From: Maricaulis sp036231565
Lineage (GTDB): Bacteria > Pseudomonadota > Alphaproteobacteria > Caulobacterales > Maricaulaceae
Direction: 5' to 3'
DNA length: 64,000 bases
Assembly: GCA_036231565.1 (NCBI GenBank)
Contig: JAZAHA010000048.1
Span: forward strand, 36,919-100,918
The first letter of the stretch is position 1, and every line of letters starts with the position of its first letter. This document shows positions 1-8,996 of the stretch, in pieces. A program made the translations under genes and the position numbers. The notes below the pieces were generated by a model. The model made no database searches. It had not been told where the DNA came from and saw only the letters and a list, made by a program, of their open reading frames with translations.

Positions 1-89
1 GCGTCCCAGAGCCCTCTCGCCTCATCCAAGGAAAGGGTGGGCACTTCATCCAGAAGTGGCCCTCGCGGTGTGGAGTGGAGCCGGTCCAT
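1..89 (-). CDS. Partial ORF downstream of the MuB-like gene, cut by window edge
   Basis: On the minus strand an ATG at 87-89 shares one base with the stop codon of the MuB-like gene (TGATG arrangement) and the frame stays open to the window edge, giving about 29 codons starting MDRLHSTPRG. The tight overlap suggests translational coupling in the early operon of a Mu-like element. In Mu itself small accessory genes follow B, but nothing in this fragment allows a function to be assigned. Confidence 0.45.
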   Translation of the reverse strand, partial: MDRLHSTPRGPLLDEVPTLSLDEARGLWD

Positions 90-1066
90 CAGACCGCCTC
101 CACATCACGGTTCGCCCAAGCCGCTTTGAGATCTGCCAAGGTCGGCGCGCGACCATGGCCCTCGGCGGTGAGGCGCGCGAGCTTGACCGTCATGTCAATT
201 TGCCCGAGGGCGCCGGGCTTCAGGCCGACACCACGCAGGAACTCACGCTGCTTCGGGTCCGTGATCGCCCAAGCGTCCAAGAAATTGTCGATGTCGGTGA
301 CGGTGGGCTTGTCTCGGCGCAACCGGCGGAAAACTCGCCGCTTGAGCTGGCCGTATTTGTCGCCCTGTCCCCAGCCCGCAAACCGGCTGTAGGTCTCCCG
401 GTTGCCGACCAGCGCGACACCGCATCGATAGAAGTCGACAAAATGGCGAAGCTGATCAATCGCCTCGTCGGTGAGGTTCTGGGCTTCGTCTACGATCAGA
501 AGCGAGCCCGCACCAACACGCTCAATGCGCTTGCCGATGGCCTGAACGAGTTTGCCCGCAGACTTCTCTTCGACGTTCAGTGTCGCCGCGATGGCCGTCA
601 GCATATTGTGGATGGTCCGCGAGTGCGGGCTCATCGTTACGAGAAAGCTGTTCGCCCGCGTCGACACATAGTGATTGCACGCAAGCGTCTTGCCGTTGCC
701 GGCATCCGCGGTGATCATCACCATTGCCGGCATGACCTGGGCAATCTGAAGCGTCGAGACAACGCTTCGTGAGAACTCTAGGTCGAGGAATTCCGGGCTC
801 GCAGGGACGCTGGCTGTAAGCTCCTCAACGGCGTCGGCTTGGTCGAGCCAGTTGCGGATCTTCGAGCTGACCGCATCATAATTGCCTGCGTACTTTCCGC
901 TCATCCACTGGCTGAGCGTTCCTTGTGCTACGCCCGATCGGCGTGAAATTTCTGCCTTCGACCAACCACGAGCTTCGGCGATTTGCTCGACGCGTTTGAC
1001 AAGGGCGACCCAGCCTTCCGCGTCAGCTCCGGTCGGGGCCGTGGTTGAAGTTGCGATATCTACCAT
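89..1066 (-). CDS. MuB-like transposition AAA+ ATPase
   Basis: This 325-residue protein has an N-terminal helix-turn-helix of the Cro/XRE type (about residues 33-60, with SRRSGVAQGTLSQW) and an AAA+ ATPase core with Walker A ADAGNGKT at 120-127 and Walker B LLIVDEAQ at 189-196. That is the architecture of phage Mu protein B, the ATP-dependent DNA-binding protein that selects target DNA and delivers it to the transposase. It lies 81 bp downstream of the MuA-like gene on the same strand, as expected for the A-B pair of a transposable phage. It is assigned from motif and context; some related ATPases belong to non-phage transposons, so phage origin is inferred from the adjacent repressor and Ner-like gene. 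Confidence 0.9.
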   Translation of the reverse strand: MVDIATSTTAPTGADAEGWVALVKRVEQIAEARGWSKAEISRRSGVAQGTLSQWMSGKYAGNYDAVSSKIRNWLDQADAVEELTASVPASPEFLDLEFSRSVVSTLQIAQVMPAMVMITADAGNGKTLACNHYVSTRANSFLVTMSPHSRTIHNMLTAIAATLNVEEKSAGKLVQAIGKRIERVGAGSLLIVDEAQNLTDEAIDQLRHFVDFYRCGVALVGNRETYSRFAGWGQGDKYGQLKRRVFRRLRRDKPTVTDIDNFLDAWAITDPKQREFLRGVGLKPGALGQIDMTVKLARLTAEGHGRAPTLADLKAAWANRDVEAV

Positions 1067-1147
1067 GTACGTCTCTCCGTCTTGCTATGGATGGCTTTCG
1101 CCGTTCAGCCCTCTCGCGTCCTGGCAGGGACGCGGGAGGGAATTTCT

Positions 1148-3076
1148 TCAGTCCCGCATCAACCTCCGGCCCATCATCCCGACCACGTTGGCGAAGGCGT
1201 CCTCGTCCGCGTCGGTCCATTCGGGCTGTTCAGAAGGGGGGCGTTTATTCGCATCGGCCGATGCAAGCCGGGTGACGGCCGGATAGACCGGATCGTCGGC
1301 GTGATCGGCCATGGGCGGCGCGTAGAGACGCGCCAGCTCCTCGGGCGACATGGTGACGTGCATGTCGGCAAGTTCTTTCTGCTTCTTGAGAAATTCGCGC
1401 CGGGCGCGCTCGTGGCGGCGGGCCGCTTCAGCGTCCAGAAAGTTGACTTCCTCGATCGCCTCGGCGTCACACAGCTTCACGCCATCCATGGCGAATATTT
1501 CGACAGGCCGGGTCAGGTTGTCTGGGTCAAAGCGGACGCAGACCTTTTTGCCCGCATGCTCCACCATCGCCTCGGACCAATAGCGGTTGCCCATCAGATG
1601 GATTTCGCCAGACGGCTTTCTAGCGGTGATGGACTCGGCCATCAGCAGCCAGAGAGCGCGTTGGGCCGGTGCCGCTCGGCGAACGACCGTTTCCGGCCGG
1701 CTCATCGACTCTTCGAAGGTCTCGTCGAAGCTGCGGCCCTTGGATGTTCTGGTGTTCCGACCGGTCCTCGCGTTGTGCTCCAGCAAGCATCCGTGTGCCG
1801 CACGCCGGAAGGTCTCGTAGTCGACGGCGCGTGCGCCGTAGTTGTCGGGCTTCGCGGTGGGGCTATTGCCGGTGTAGGCGCCGTGCAGGAACGGGTGCTT
1901 GGCGATATCATCGCAAAGATCGCGGAAAGCGCGCTCGATAGGCTTTGACTGGCCGGAGTATGGCTTTGCCCAATGGACCTTGACGCCCAAGAGCGTCAGC
2001 AGACCATCCGGCTCATCATCGCGAATCTTGAACCTGAAGCGGCTCTTCTGACCGCCCGTGATCCACTTCGAAGCGAAGGACCGGCCGTTGTCCAGGACGA
2101 TGTGTTCTGGAATGCCGTAACGCTCGATCATGTCGCCGATGGCTAGGCGCACAGCGACCTTGTTTTCGGTCTCGTCGATCCGCCACCCGACAAACTTTCC
2201 CGAGTAGACATCCTGCAGCGCCGTCAGTACCGGCCGGAAGACCTTTCCGTCCGGCTTTTTAACCATCACATCGAAGCGGTGGCCGTCCATGTTCACGACC
2301 TGCATGGCGTGCAGATCGTTCTTCACGCGCAGCTGCGGGGGGTACAGAGCCTTTGCGGAATCCCGGCCTTGCCGGCGCAGGGCCACCACACTTTGCTCAA
2401 CCTCCGCCGCTAGTCGGCGGCGCAGCGCCCGGCTGGACGGGATCGGCGACCAGCCGTGGGCCTCGGCCAGCTTCTTGAGGCGACGATAGCAGGCGTTGAA
2501 GCTGGGCTGCTCGGGCCGAAGGTAGTCCGCCTTGATCGTGGCCAGCGCCTCCGGGTGACATGGCCCGAATTGGGTCGTGGGTCGGTATCCGGGGACAAGC
2601 GTTGGCAGCCAGTCGGCGTGAGGGACAGCTTGTGCCGCCGACCACCAGCGCTGCAGTGACCGAGCGGACACGTTGGAGACAATTGCCTGCTCCGCAATCG
2701 CGTCGCCCTTCTTCGCGCCGCCCTTCACCCGAGCGGCAACCGCTTCGACGGCAGCCAAGCGTTCTGCGGCAATGTCCCGGTTCTTCTGCGACGATTTGTT
2801 AAAAGCGTCCCAGGCGGGCGTGTTCCGGGTCTCTGGCTCAGTCACCAATGCTTTGGTGCGTATATGAGCTTGGGCTTCGGCGCGCATCAGCGCGCCGCGG
2901 ACGCGCTCCGGCCAAAGCGAGACATGATACTCCCAGCCGCGTTCGGTTTTCCGGGCTTTTCCGCCCAGCTCGCGCCAACCGGACCGGAGCGCGACACGCC
3001 GCCAGCCCTCAGCAGTGGCAGGGTGTCCAGCAACCGGCTGAGCGAGCGCGTCGGAGATGGTGAACCACTCACGCAT
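1148..3076 (-). CDS. MuA-like DDE transposase
   Basis: The protein is 642 residues from the ATG at 3076. A longer frame begins at 3124, but 3076 gives the typical Mu-type N-terminus MREWFTISDALA, which belongs to the winged DNA-binding domain of Mu transposases. The integrase core has NMDGH (Asp264), VLDNGRS (Asp329) and KPIERAF (Glu381), a catalytic D-D-E triad spaced much as in phage Mu A (D269, D336, E392). A basic C-terminal tail follows. The gene overlaps the upstream Ner-like gene by 8 bp and is followed by the MuB-like gene. It would catalyse strand cleavage and transfer during replicative transposition. No frameshift or missing catalytic residue is visible, so it looks functional. Confidence 0.93.
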   Translation of the reverse strand: MREWFTISDALAQPVAGHPATAEGWRRVALRSGWRELGGKARKTERGWEYHVSLWPERVRGALMRAEAQAHIRTKALVTEPETRNTPAWDAFNKSSQKNRDIAAERLAAVEAVAARVKGGAKKGDAIAEQAIVSNVSARSLQRWWSAAQAVPHADWLPTLVPGYRPTTQFGPCHPEALATIKADYLRPEQPSFNACYRRLKKLAEAHGWSPIPSSRALRRRLAAEVEQSVVALRRQGRDSAKALYPPQLRVKNDLHAMQVVNMDGHRFDVMVKKPDGKVFRPVLTALQDVYSGKFVGWRIDETENKVAVRLAIGDMIERYGIPEHIVLDNGRSFASKWITGGQKSRFRFKIRDDEPDGLLTLLGVKVHWAKPYSGQSKPIERAFRDLCDDIAKHPFLHGAYTGNSPTAKPDNYGARAVDYETFRRAAHGCLLEHNARTGRNTRTSKGRSFDETFEESMSRPETVVRRAAPAQRALWLLMAESITARKPSGEIHLMGNRYWSEAMVEHAGKKVCVRFDPDNLTRPVEIFAMDGVKLCDAEAIEEVNFLDAEAARRHERARREFLKKQKELADMHVTMSPEELARLYAPPMADHADDPVYPAVTRLASADANKRPPSEQPEWTDADEDAFANVVGMMGRRLMRD

Positions 3077-3347
3077 GCGGCAGCAGCTCCCGCGCTTTCG
3101 CCATGGTTTTGGCGAGGGCCACACCGGGGTCGTCTTCAGTCAGCACGCCGCGTTTAAGACCCAGCACGACCGCAACGCGGTGGCTGTTGCCTCGCTTACA
3201 ATTGCTGTCGCCATTGAGAACCCGATGCACCGTCGCCGGGTCGACACCCAGAGCGATCGCAAACTGGCGGATGCTCAAACCCGCGCAGTCGAAGGACGCT
3301 CGTGCGGTTGCTCGCTCCTGGGGAGAATTCATTGGGCTCGTGGACAT
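3069..3347 (-). CDS. Ner-like HTH regulator of Mu-type early region
   Basis: A 92-residue protein with a helix-turn-helix at about residues 25-45 (LSIRQFAIALGVDPATVHRV). It is the first gene of the leftward operon, is divergent from a repressor gene, and its end overlaps the transposase start by 8 bp. In phage Mu this slot is held by Ner, a small Cro-like protein that turns down early transcription and the repressor promoter. Size, HTH and position fit that role, while sequence identity to Ner itself cannot be judged here. A second in-frame ATG at 3332 is possible. Confidence 0.75.
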   Translation of the reverse strand: MSTSPMNSPQERATARASFDCAGLSIRQFAIALGVDPATVHRVLNGDSNCKRGNSHRVAVVLGLKRGVLTEDDPGVALAKTMAKARELLPHA

Positions 3348-3366
3348 AATGCGCTACGATTGCTGA

Positions 3367-3388
3367 ACAGTGCAGATTTATGCACTGT
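3367..3388. promoter_or_regulatory. Candidate operator between divergent repressor and Ner-like genes
   Basis: A perfect inverted repeat, ACAGTGCA-N6-TGCACTGT, sits in the 83-bp gap between the two divergent regulator genes. Its dyad symmetry and central position suit binding of the XRE repressor or the Ner-like protein. It also covers an upstream ATG (3380), which argues that the repressor starts further downstream at 3431. Confidence 0.55.
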
Positions 3389-3430
3389 GATGACGTTTTC
3401 TTCACAAGTCAACGCAACAGGTGCGGATAT

Positions 3431-4054
3431 ATGTCTATTGGGACCAGGCTCAAATCCGAACGAACGCGTTTGGAAATGAGCCAGGAAGCCTTCTCGAAGG
3501 CCGCTGGAGTGTCGAAGCGGGCTCTCATCGAGTGGGAAAAAGGCGCTACATTTCCCTCAGCAGGCGTATTGGAAGCGCTGAGCGGTATAGGTGTGGATAT
3601 TCTCTACGTCGTGACAGGCCGAAGAGAGGGGGCTGCGCAAGGCATGTCCCAGGCGTCGGCCAACTCATTGCTGGCCTCCGTGGAAGAGATGCTGGAAGCA
3701 GGGACATCACTGCCAGACGACGTCGCGGACGAGCTGATAGCGATCGCGGAAGACCCCACGCTTGATGACAAGATCCGTGCGCGAGCGGATCTCGCCATCA
3801 GGTTCTTTCATGAGGGAAAGCCGGCGGGTGCCGCTGCAGAGGTCCGGCAAAACGACCGCGCTATCCGACAGCAACGTGAGATGAGGCGCGCGGAGACTAT
3901 AGTTTCAGACGCTGCAGCTGCCGCAGGCTGGGAGCCGCCGAGCAAGCTTCGTGGTCACCTTGTCAACTTGGTGAGGCTCCATCGGGTCAGCAGCGACACG
4001 ATTTCGGTATTGCTCTACGACCTAGCCAGATTGTCGGACGCTTCAGACAGATGA
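3431..4054 (+). CDS. XRE-family repressor of Mu-like element
   Basis: The ATG at 3431 gives a 207-residue protein beginning MSIGTRLKSERTRLEMSQ, the standard start of a Cro/C1-type HTH domain (residues about 5-60), including SKRALIEWEKG. An upstream in-frame ATG at 3380 lies inside the probable operator and is less likely. No LexA/S24 peptidase motif is visible in the C-terminal part, so it is not an obvious autocleaving repressor. The C-terminal half is charged and helical. Being divergent from the ner-A-B operon, it is placed like the c repressor of Mu and probably maintains lysogeny. Its induction mechanism cannot be read from the sequence. Confidence 0.82.
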   Translation: MSIGTRLKSERTRLEMSQEAFSKAAGVSKRALIEWEKGATFPSAGVLEALSGIGVDILYVVTGRREGAAQGMSQASANSLLASVEEMLEAGTSLPDDVADELIAIAEDPTLDDKIRARADLAIRFFHEGKPAGAAAEVRQNDRAIRQQREMRRAETIVSDAAAAAGWEPPSKLRGHLVNLVRLHRVSSDTISVLLYDLARLSDASDR

Positions 4055-4129
4055 TGCGGTCGCTAGAGACGTTTCTTGCTCCGCGTTCCACCGTTGAATG
4101 CGGCTTGTTTTGAATAGGGGAAGCTACAG

Positions 4130-4444
4130 ATGACGCCCGAACAATATCTCATGATCGAAACCCGTGTTTCCGCCGAGGCTCGCAGCATGGGCGTGGCCTA
4201 TTTGCTTTGGTTTTTCCTCGGAGTGTTCGGGGCGCACCGGTTTTTCCTCGGTCGCCCCGGAACGGCCTTCCTCATGATCCTCGCCTGGGTTGCCTTCGTG
4301 GTCCCAGGCTTCGTCTGGTGGGTCGTCGATGCCTTTCTCATTCCCGGAATGATCAAGCGCGACAACGACAGGCTCCGTAGCCGTCTCCAGACCGAGATTT
4401 CCGCGCTGTCGGCCCAGGCCTCACCTCAATCGCAGCCGGCCTGA
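4130..4444 (+). CDS. TM2-domain membrane protein
   Basis: A 104-residue protein with two hydrophobic segments (about residues 23-39 and 50-68) and the TM2-domain pattern AYLLWFFLGVFGAHRFFLGR, then a short turn and WWVVDAFLIPGM. TM2 proteins are small integral inner-membrane proteins of unclear function. A plausible ribosome site (AGGGGAAG) precedes the ATG. It lies only 75 bp after the phage repressor stop. It may be a chromosomal gene beside the insertion or cargo carried inside the end of the element; the repeats downstream leave both options open. Confidence 0.85.
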   Translation: MTPEQYLMIETRVSAEARSMGVAYLLWFFLGVFGAHRFFLGRPGTAFLMILAWVAFVVPGFVWWVVDAFLIPGMIKRDNDRLRSRLQTEISALSAQASPQSQPA

Positions 4445-4970
4445 TCTTTCATATCGAAAACGGGCAGCGATTCCTCATAATCTGTTGCATCGCCCAATGC
4501 GCGGAGTGGACGGCCATTCTCGGCCCGCATTGCCTTGTGTCAGCAACAGATCAGCCCGAAAACTCGACCTGAAACAGTACGATGCAACGCGCCCCAGCCT
4601 TCGATGCAACTCGCCTCGTGCGTTCGGGTGCGTGGATGAAATTGGTTAAATGGGCTTTGAACACGCTATACTTAGCGTTTGAAGGGGCCTCGAAGCCATT
4701 CGAACGGATTTTGAACCCATCGCCCCTGCCTGGGCCTAGGTTGCACGATTTCCCGAAATTGCGCCAAACTGCGCGTCATGCTGAAATCCCGCTTCTTCTT
4801 GCGTGATCCCGCGGCAACCCGCTGTTTTTGCGTCAATTATCGCCTCAATCCCGAGGTCCCCGGATATTCCCGGCATTTGCCATACCGCGTGTCACCGTAC
4901 ACACCCATCCGCAGCTGCCGGGCTGACAATGCCGTGCGCTTGCCCGTAAAACGCTCTAAACGCGACAGGC
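4445..4970. other. Gene-free gap between TM2 gene and valS, possible element end
   Basis: I see no convincing gene in this stretch; the short open frames have no motif and no ribosome site. It contains three copies of the 9-mer CGATGCAAC and a short inverted repeat ACGCTA-TACT-TAGCGT at 4663-4678, and it is locally more AT-rich than its surroundings at 4620-4720. The valS promoter must lie in its right part. The left part could contain the terminal transposase-binding sites of the Mu-like element. Confidence 0.5.
4484..4610. repeat. Three copies of CGATGCAAC, two spaced exactly 22 bp
   Basis: CGATGCAAC occurs at 4580-4588 and 4602-4610 in direct orientation, start to start 22 bp, and once inverted at 4484-4492. 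Phage Mu ends carry several 22-bp MuA-binding sites, including abutting pairs, so the spacing is suggestive. Outside the 9-mer the copies are not clearly similar, which limits the case. Confidence 0.4.
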
Positions 4971-4994
4971 GTGCTCAACACCAGCGGATCCACG

Positions 4995-7985
4995 ATGGAA
5001 AAGACCTTCAACCCTGCCCAAGCCGAGGCCTCGATCTACGAAGCCTGGGAATCGTCCGGCGCCTTCCAGCCGAAGGACGATCCGAACGCGCAGCCTTTCT
5101 CGATCGTGATCCCGCCACCCAATGTCACCGGGCGTCTGCATATCGGTCACGCGCTGAACGATACGCTGCAGGACGTGCTGGTGCGCTACAAGCGTATGCT
5201 GGGCTGTTCCGTGCTGTGGCAGCCGGGCACCGACCATGCGGGTATCGCCACGCAGATGGTGGTCGAGCGCCAGCTGGCGGCCGAGGGCAATGTGTCCCGC
5301 CGCGAAATGGGGCGCGAAGCCTTCCTCAAGCGCGTGTGGGAGTGGAAGGAAGAGAGCGGCGGCCAGATCCAGCAGCAGATCCGGCGCCTGGGCGCATCGT
5401 GCGACTGGTCGCGCGAACGCTTCACCCTGGATGACGGTCTGTCCGCGGCCGTGCTGAAAGTCTTCGTCGAGCTCTACGAACAGGACCTGATCTATCGCGG
5501 CAAGCGGCTGGTGAACTGGGATCCCAAGTTCGAGACCGCCATCTCCGACCTCGAAGTGGAGAATGTCGAGGTCGACGGTCACATGTGGCACTTCAAGTAT
5601 CCGCTCGCCGATGGCAAGACCTACACCTATGTCGAGAAGGATGCGGACGGGAATGTCGTGCTGGAAGAAGAGCGCGACTATATCTCCATCGCCACGACAC
5701 GCCCGGAAACCATGCTGGGCGACGGCGCGGTCGCCGTGCATCCGGACGATGAGCGTTATGCGTCCATCGTCGGCGCGCTGTGCGAGATCCCGGTCGGGCC
5801 GAAGGAACACCGCCGCCTGATCTCGATCATCACCGACGAATACCCCGATCCGGAATTCGGCTCCGGTGCGGTGAAGATCACCGGCGCCCACGATTTCAAC
5901 GATTACGAAGTCGCCAAGCGGAACAATATCCCGCTCTACCGGCTGATGGACATGCAGGCCGCGATGCGGTCGGACGGCGCGCCCTATGCCGAGTGCGTGG
6001 CGCAGGCGATGGCCATCGCCAGGGGCGGCGAGATGCCCGGTGAGGCCGAGGTCGATGCGATCAATCTCGTGCCGGAGGAGTATCGCGGTCTCGACCGGTT
6101 CGAGGCCCGCAAGCGCGTGGTCGAGGCGATCACTGCGGAAGGCCTGGCTGTCACCGTCAAGGATGACGAGGGCAATGACATCCCGCTGGTCGAGAACAAG
6201 AAGATCCAGCAGCCCTTCGGCGACCGTTCCCATGTCGTGATCGAGCCGATGCTGACCGACCAGTGGTTCGTGAAGGCGGATGTGCTGGCCAAGGACGCGA
6301 TCGCCGCCGTCGAGGACGGGCGCACGACTTTCCATCCGAAGAATTGGGAAAAGACCTATTTCGAATGGATGCGCAACATCCAGCCCTGGTGCGTCTCGCG
6401 CCAGCTGTGGTGGGGGCATCGGATTCCGGCCTGGTACGGACCCAGCCTTGAAGGCCTGGCCGATCCCGCAGAGTTCGACGAGAACCCGGCGAGTCGCGCT
6501 GAAGCGGTCTTCGTCGCCGAAAATCGCGCAGACCTGGAGCAGCAGCTTCGCGCGTACTACGACGCGGTTCTGCATGCCGGGTACGGTCTAGAGATCGTGG
6601 AATCCCGCGAGGAGGCCGTGGCGCGCCATGAGAGCAAGAACTACGATCCCAGTATTCTCGTCTACCAGGACGAGGATGTCCTCGACACCTGGTTCTCCTC
6701 TGCGCTGTGGCCCTTCTCCACGCTGGGCTGGCCGGAGGATACGGCCGAGCTGGAGCGCTTCTATCCGACCTCGGTTCTCGTCACGGCCTTCGACATCATC
6801 TTCTTCTGGGTCGCCCGCATGATGATGCAGGGGCTGCACTTCATGAAGGATGCAGAGGGCCAGCCGCAAGTCCCCTTCAAGGACGTCTACATCCACGCCC
6901 TCGTCCGCGACGAGAAGGGCCAGAAGATGTCCAAGTCCAAGGGCAATGTGATCGACCCCTTGGAACTGATCGACGAATACGGCGCCGACGCGGTGCGTTT
7001 CTCGCTGGCCGCCCAGGCCGGGCAGGGCCGCGATATCCGCATGTCGAAGGAGCGCGTCGAGGGCTACCGGAATTTCGGCACCAAGCTGTGGAATGCCGCG
7101 CGCTTCTGCGAGATGAACGAGTGCCGTCCGGTGGCGGACTTCGATCCGAAATCGGTCGAGCAGACGGTCAACAAGTGGATCCTGTCCGAGGCTGCACGTG
7201 CGGTCGAGGCGATCAATGCCGGGCTCGACGGCTACCGCTTCAACGAGGCGGCGGCTGCGGCCTATAAATTCGTCTGGAACGTGTTCTGCGACTGGCACCT
7301 GGAATTCGCCAAGCCGCTGTTCAACGGCGATGACGAGGCGGCCAAGGCCGAGACGCGGGCGACGACCGCCTATGTGCTCGACCAGGCGCTGAAAATGCTC
7401 CACCCCTTCATGCCCTTCGTCACCGAGGCGCTGTGGCAGGAAACGGGCACGCGCGACACCCAGCTGATCGTCGCCGACTGGCCGGTGCTGGACGGGCTCG
7501 ACGATGCAGCAGCCACGGCCGAAATGGGCTGGCTGATCGATCTCATCACCGATATCCGCCGCCTGCGGGCCGAGATGAATGTGCCGGCCGGCGCCCAGGT
7601 GCCGCTGATCGCCGTCGGCGCCAGTGCCGAGACGCAGGCCCGGCTGGAGCGCCATGAAGCGCTGATCAAGCGCATGGCGCGCCTGGCCGATATCGGCGTG
7701 TCCGACAGCGTGCCGCCGGCCTCGGCGCAGACCGTGCTGGGCGAGGCCACGCTGGCCCTGCCGCTGGAAGGTGTCATCGATTTCGCCGCCGAGCGCGAGC
7801 GCCTCTCCAGGGAAGTCGCCAAGCTGGACGGCGAGATCGGCCGGCTGGAGAAGAAGCTGGGCAATGAGAAATTCGTTGCCAATGCGCCGGCCGATGTCGT
7901 TGCCGAACAGCGTGAGAAACTGGTCGATTATTCCACGCAGAAAGCCAAGCTGGCCGAGGCGCTGGAGCGCCTGCAGGAGGCCTGA
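4995..7985 (+). CDS. valS: Valyl-tRNA synthetase
   Basis: Class I aminoacyl-tRNA synthetase that charges tRNA-Val in the cytoplasm. From the ATG at 4995 it is 996 residues, within the usual range for bacterial ValRS. The HIGH signature is seen in PPPNVTGRLHIGHALN (HIGH at 49-52) and the KMSKS loop at 644-648 in GQKMSKSKGN. The editing (CP1) insertion lies between them, and a C-terminal coiled coil (SREVAKLDGEIGRLEKKL) is typical of ValRS. A GTG eight codons upstream (4971) is an alternative start; neither has a strong ribosome site. The stop codon shares a base with the start of the next gene. Confidence 0.97.
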   Translation: MEKTFNPAQAEASIYEAWESSGAFQPKDDPNAQPFSIVIPPPNVTGRLHIGHALNDTLQDVLVRYKRMLGCSVLWQPGTDHAGIATQMVVERQLAAEGNVSRREMGREAFLKRVWEWKEESGGQIQQQIRRLGASCDWSRERFTLDDGLSAAVLKVFVELYEQDLIYRGKRLVNWDPKFETAISDLEVENVEVDGHMWHFKYPLADGKTYTYVEKDADGNVVLEEERDYISIATTRPETMLGDGAVAVHPDDERYASIVGALCEIPVGPKEHRRLISIITDEYPDPEFGSGAVKITGAHDFNDYEVAKRNNIPLYRLMDMQAAMRSDGAPYAECVAQAMAIARGGEMPGEAEVDAINLVPEEYRGLDRFEARKRVVEAITAEGLAVTVKDDEGNDIPLVENKKIQQPFGDRSHVVIEPMLTDQWFVKADVLAKDAIAAVEDGRTTFHPKNWEKTYFEWMRNIQPWCVSRQLWWGHRIPAWYGPSLEGLADPAEFDENPASRAEAVFVAENRADLEQQLRAYYDAVLHAGYGLEIVESREEAVARHESKNYDPSILVYQDEDVLDTWFSSALWPFSTLGWPEDTAELERFYPTSVLVTAFDIIFFWVARMMMQGLHFMKDAEGQPQVPFKDVYIHALVRDEKGQKMSKSKGNVIDPLELIDEYGADAVRFSLAAQAGQGRDIRMSKERVEGYRNFGTKLWNAARFCEMNECRPVADFDPKSVEQTVNKWILSEAARAVEAINAGLDGYRFNEAAAAAYKFVWNVFCDWHLEFAKPLFNGDDEAAKAETRATTAYVLDQALKMLHPFMPFVTEALWQETGTRDTQLIVADWPVLDGLDDAAATAEMGWLIDLITDIRRLRAEMNVPAGAQVPLIAVGASAETQARLERHEALIKRMARLADIGVSDSVPPASAQTVLGEATLALPLEGVIDFAAERERLSREVAKLDGEIGRLEKKLGNEKFVANAPADVVAEQREKLVDYSTQKAKLAEALERLQEA

Positions 7986-8971
7986 TGGACCAGCGCTGGG
8001 ACGATCTGTGGACAAATACGCTCAAACCCTGGCTCGACGAGCTGGAGATCGAGCGCAAGAAGGCATTGCGGCACCGGCTCTACTGCCTGGCAGGCGGCTT
8101 TGCCGCCGGCTTTGCGGTCGGTGGATTGCTGTATCTGTGGGCCGGCGACGGGGTGTTCTTCTTCTTCGGCCTGCTTGTCAGCACGGTGATCGGCGGGGTC
8201 GTCGGCAATCAGCGTGTGGCCCGTCTGGCCAAGAAGGTGAAGACAAGGCTCAATACCGCCGTCGCCGAGGCGCTGGACCTGTCCTACATGGAAAAGCCGG
8301 CCGAACCGGCGCGTTTCCAGACCCTGCGCGACTATGACCTGCTGCCATCCTATAACCGCCGCCATTTCGAGGATTATTTCTCCGGCGAACGGCAGGGCTG
8401 CGATTTCGAGCTCTACGAAGCGCATCTGGAACAGCGCCGCCGGTCCAACAAGCGCACCTATTATGTCACCGTCTTCCGCGGTGTGATCATCCGCATCACC
8501 TTCCCCCGCAAGGTCGAGGGCGTGACCGTGATCACCCGCGACAATGGCTGGTTCAACGGGCTGGCGGCGCTGGGTCGGTCGATGGGCGGGCATGACCTGA
8601 AACGGATCGGCCTCGTCGATCCCAAGTTCGAGCGCATTTTCGAGGTCTATGGCGACGACCAGGTGCTGGCGCGCTACATGCTGACCCCGTCCTTCATGGA
8701 GCGCCTGTTGAAGCTGGAAGAAGACCTGCGCGGCAAGCGCGTGCGCGCCATGTTCGATGCGCACAGCGGCGAGGGCGAGCTGCTGATTGCGGCCGAGACG
8801 GGCAATCTGTTCGAGATCGGCTCGATGAGCAAACCGCTCGCCGATCAGTCACGGGTGCAGGCCCTGGTGGGTGAACTGACCCAGGTGCTCGGCCTGATCG
8901 ACCTCCTGGTCCGCCCCGCCAGCGCCGGCGAGCCGAGCCTGGTGGAAGACACGCCGGAAGCGCAGGCCTGA
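7985..8971 (+). CDS. DUF3137 membrane protein
   Basis: A 328-residue protein whose ATG overlaps the valS stop (TGATG), indicating coupled translation. After a charged N-terminus it has two adjacent hydrophobic segments (about residues 34-53 and 56-75), then a large soluble domain with LPSYNRRHFEDYFSGE and TVFRGVIIRITFPRK, the pattern of the DUF3137 family. The family has no established function. No enzyme motif is visible. The soluble part probably faces the cytoplasm or periplasm as a single domain; the sequence does not settle the topology. Confidence 0.85.
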   Translation: MDQRWDDLWTNTLKPWLDELEIERKKALRHRLYCLAGGFAAGFAVGGLLYLWAGDGVFFFFGLLVSTVIGGVVGNQRVARLAKKVKTRLNTAVAEALDLSYMEKPAEPARFQTLRDYDLLPSYNRRHFEDYFSGERQGCDFELYEAHLEQRRRSNKRTYYVTVFRGVIIRITFPRKVEGVTVITRDNGWFNGLAALGRSMGGHDLKRIGLVDPKFERIFEVYGDDQVLARYMLTPSFMERLLKLEEDLRGKRVRAMFDAHSGEGELLIAAETGNLFEIGSMSKPLADQSRVQALVGELTQVLGLIDLLVRPASAGEPSLVEDTPEAQA

Positions 8972-8996
8972 CAGCCGCCCGTGCCGTGTTTAGCGT

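Noticed and set aside
4582..4806. 74-codon frame in the gap before valS
   Set aside because: No ribosome site, no domain and unusual composition; overlaps the repeat cluster.
4956..8015. Two long frames on - opposite valS
   Set aside because: Antisense to an unmistakable valyl-tRNA synthetase; no motif or ribosome site.
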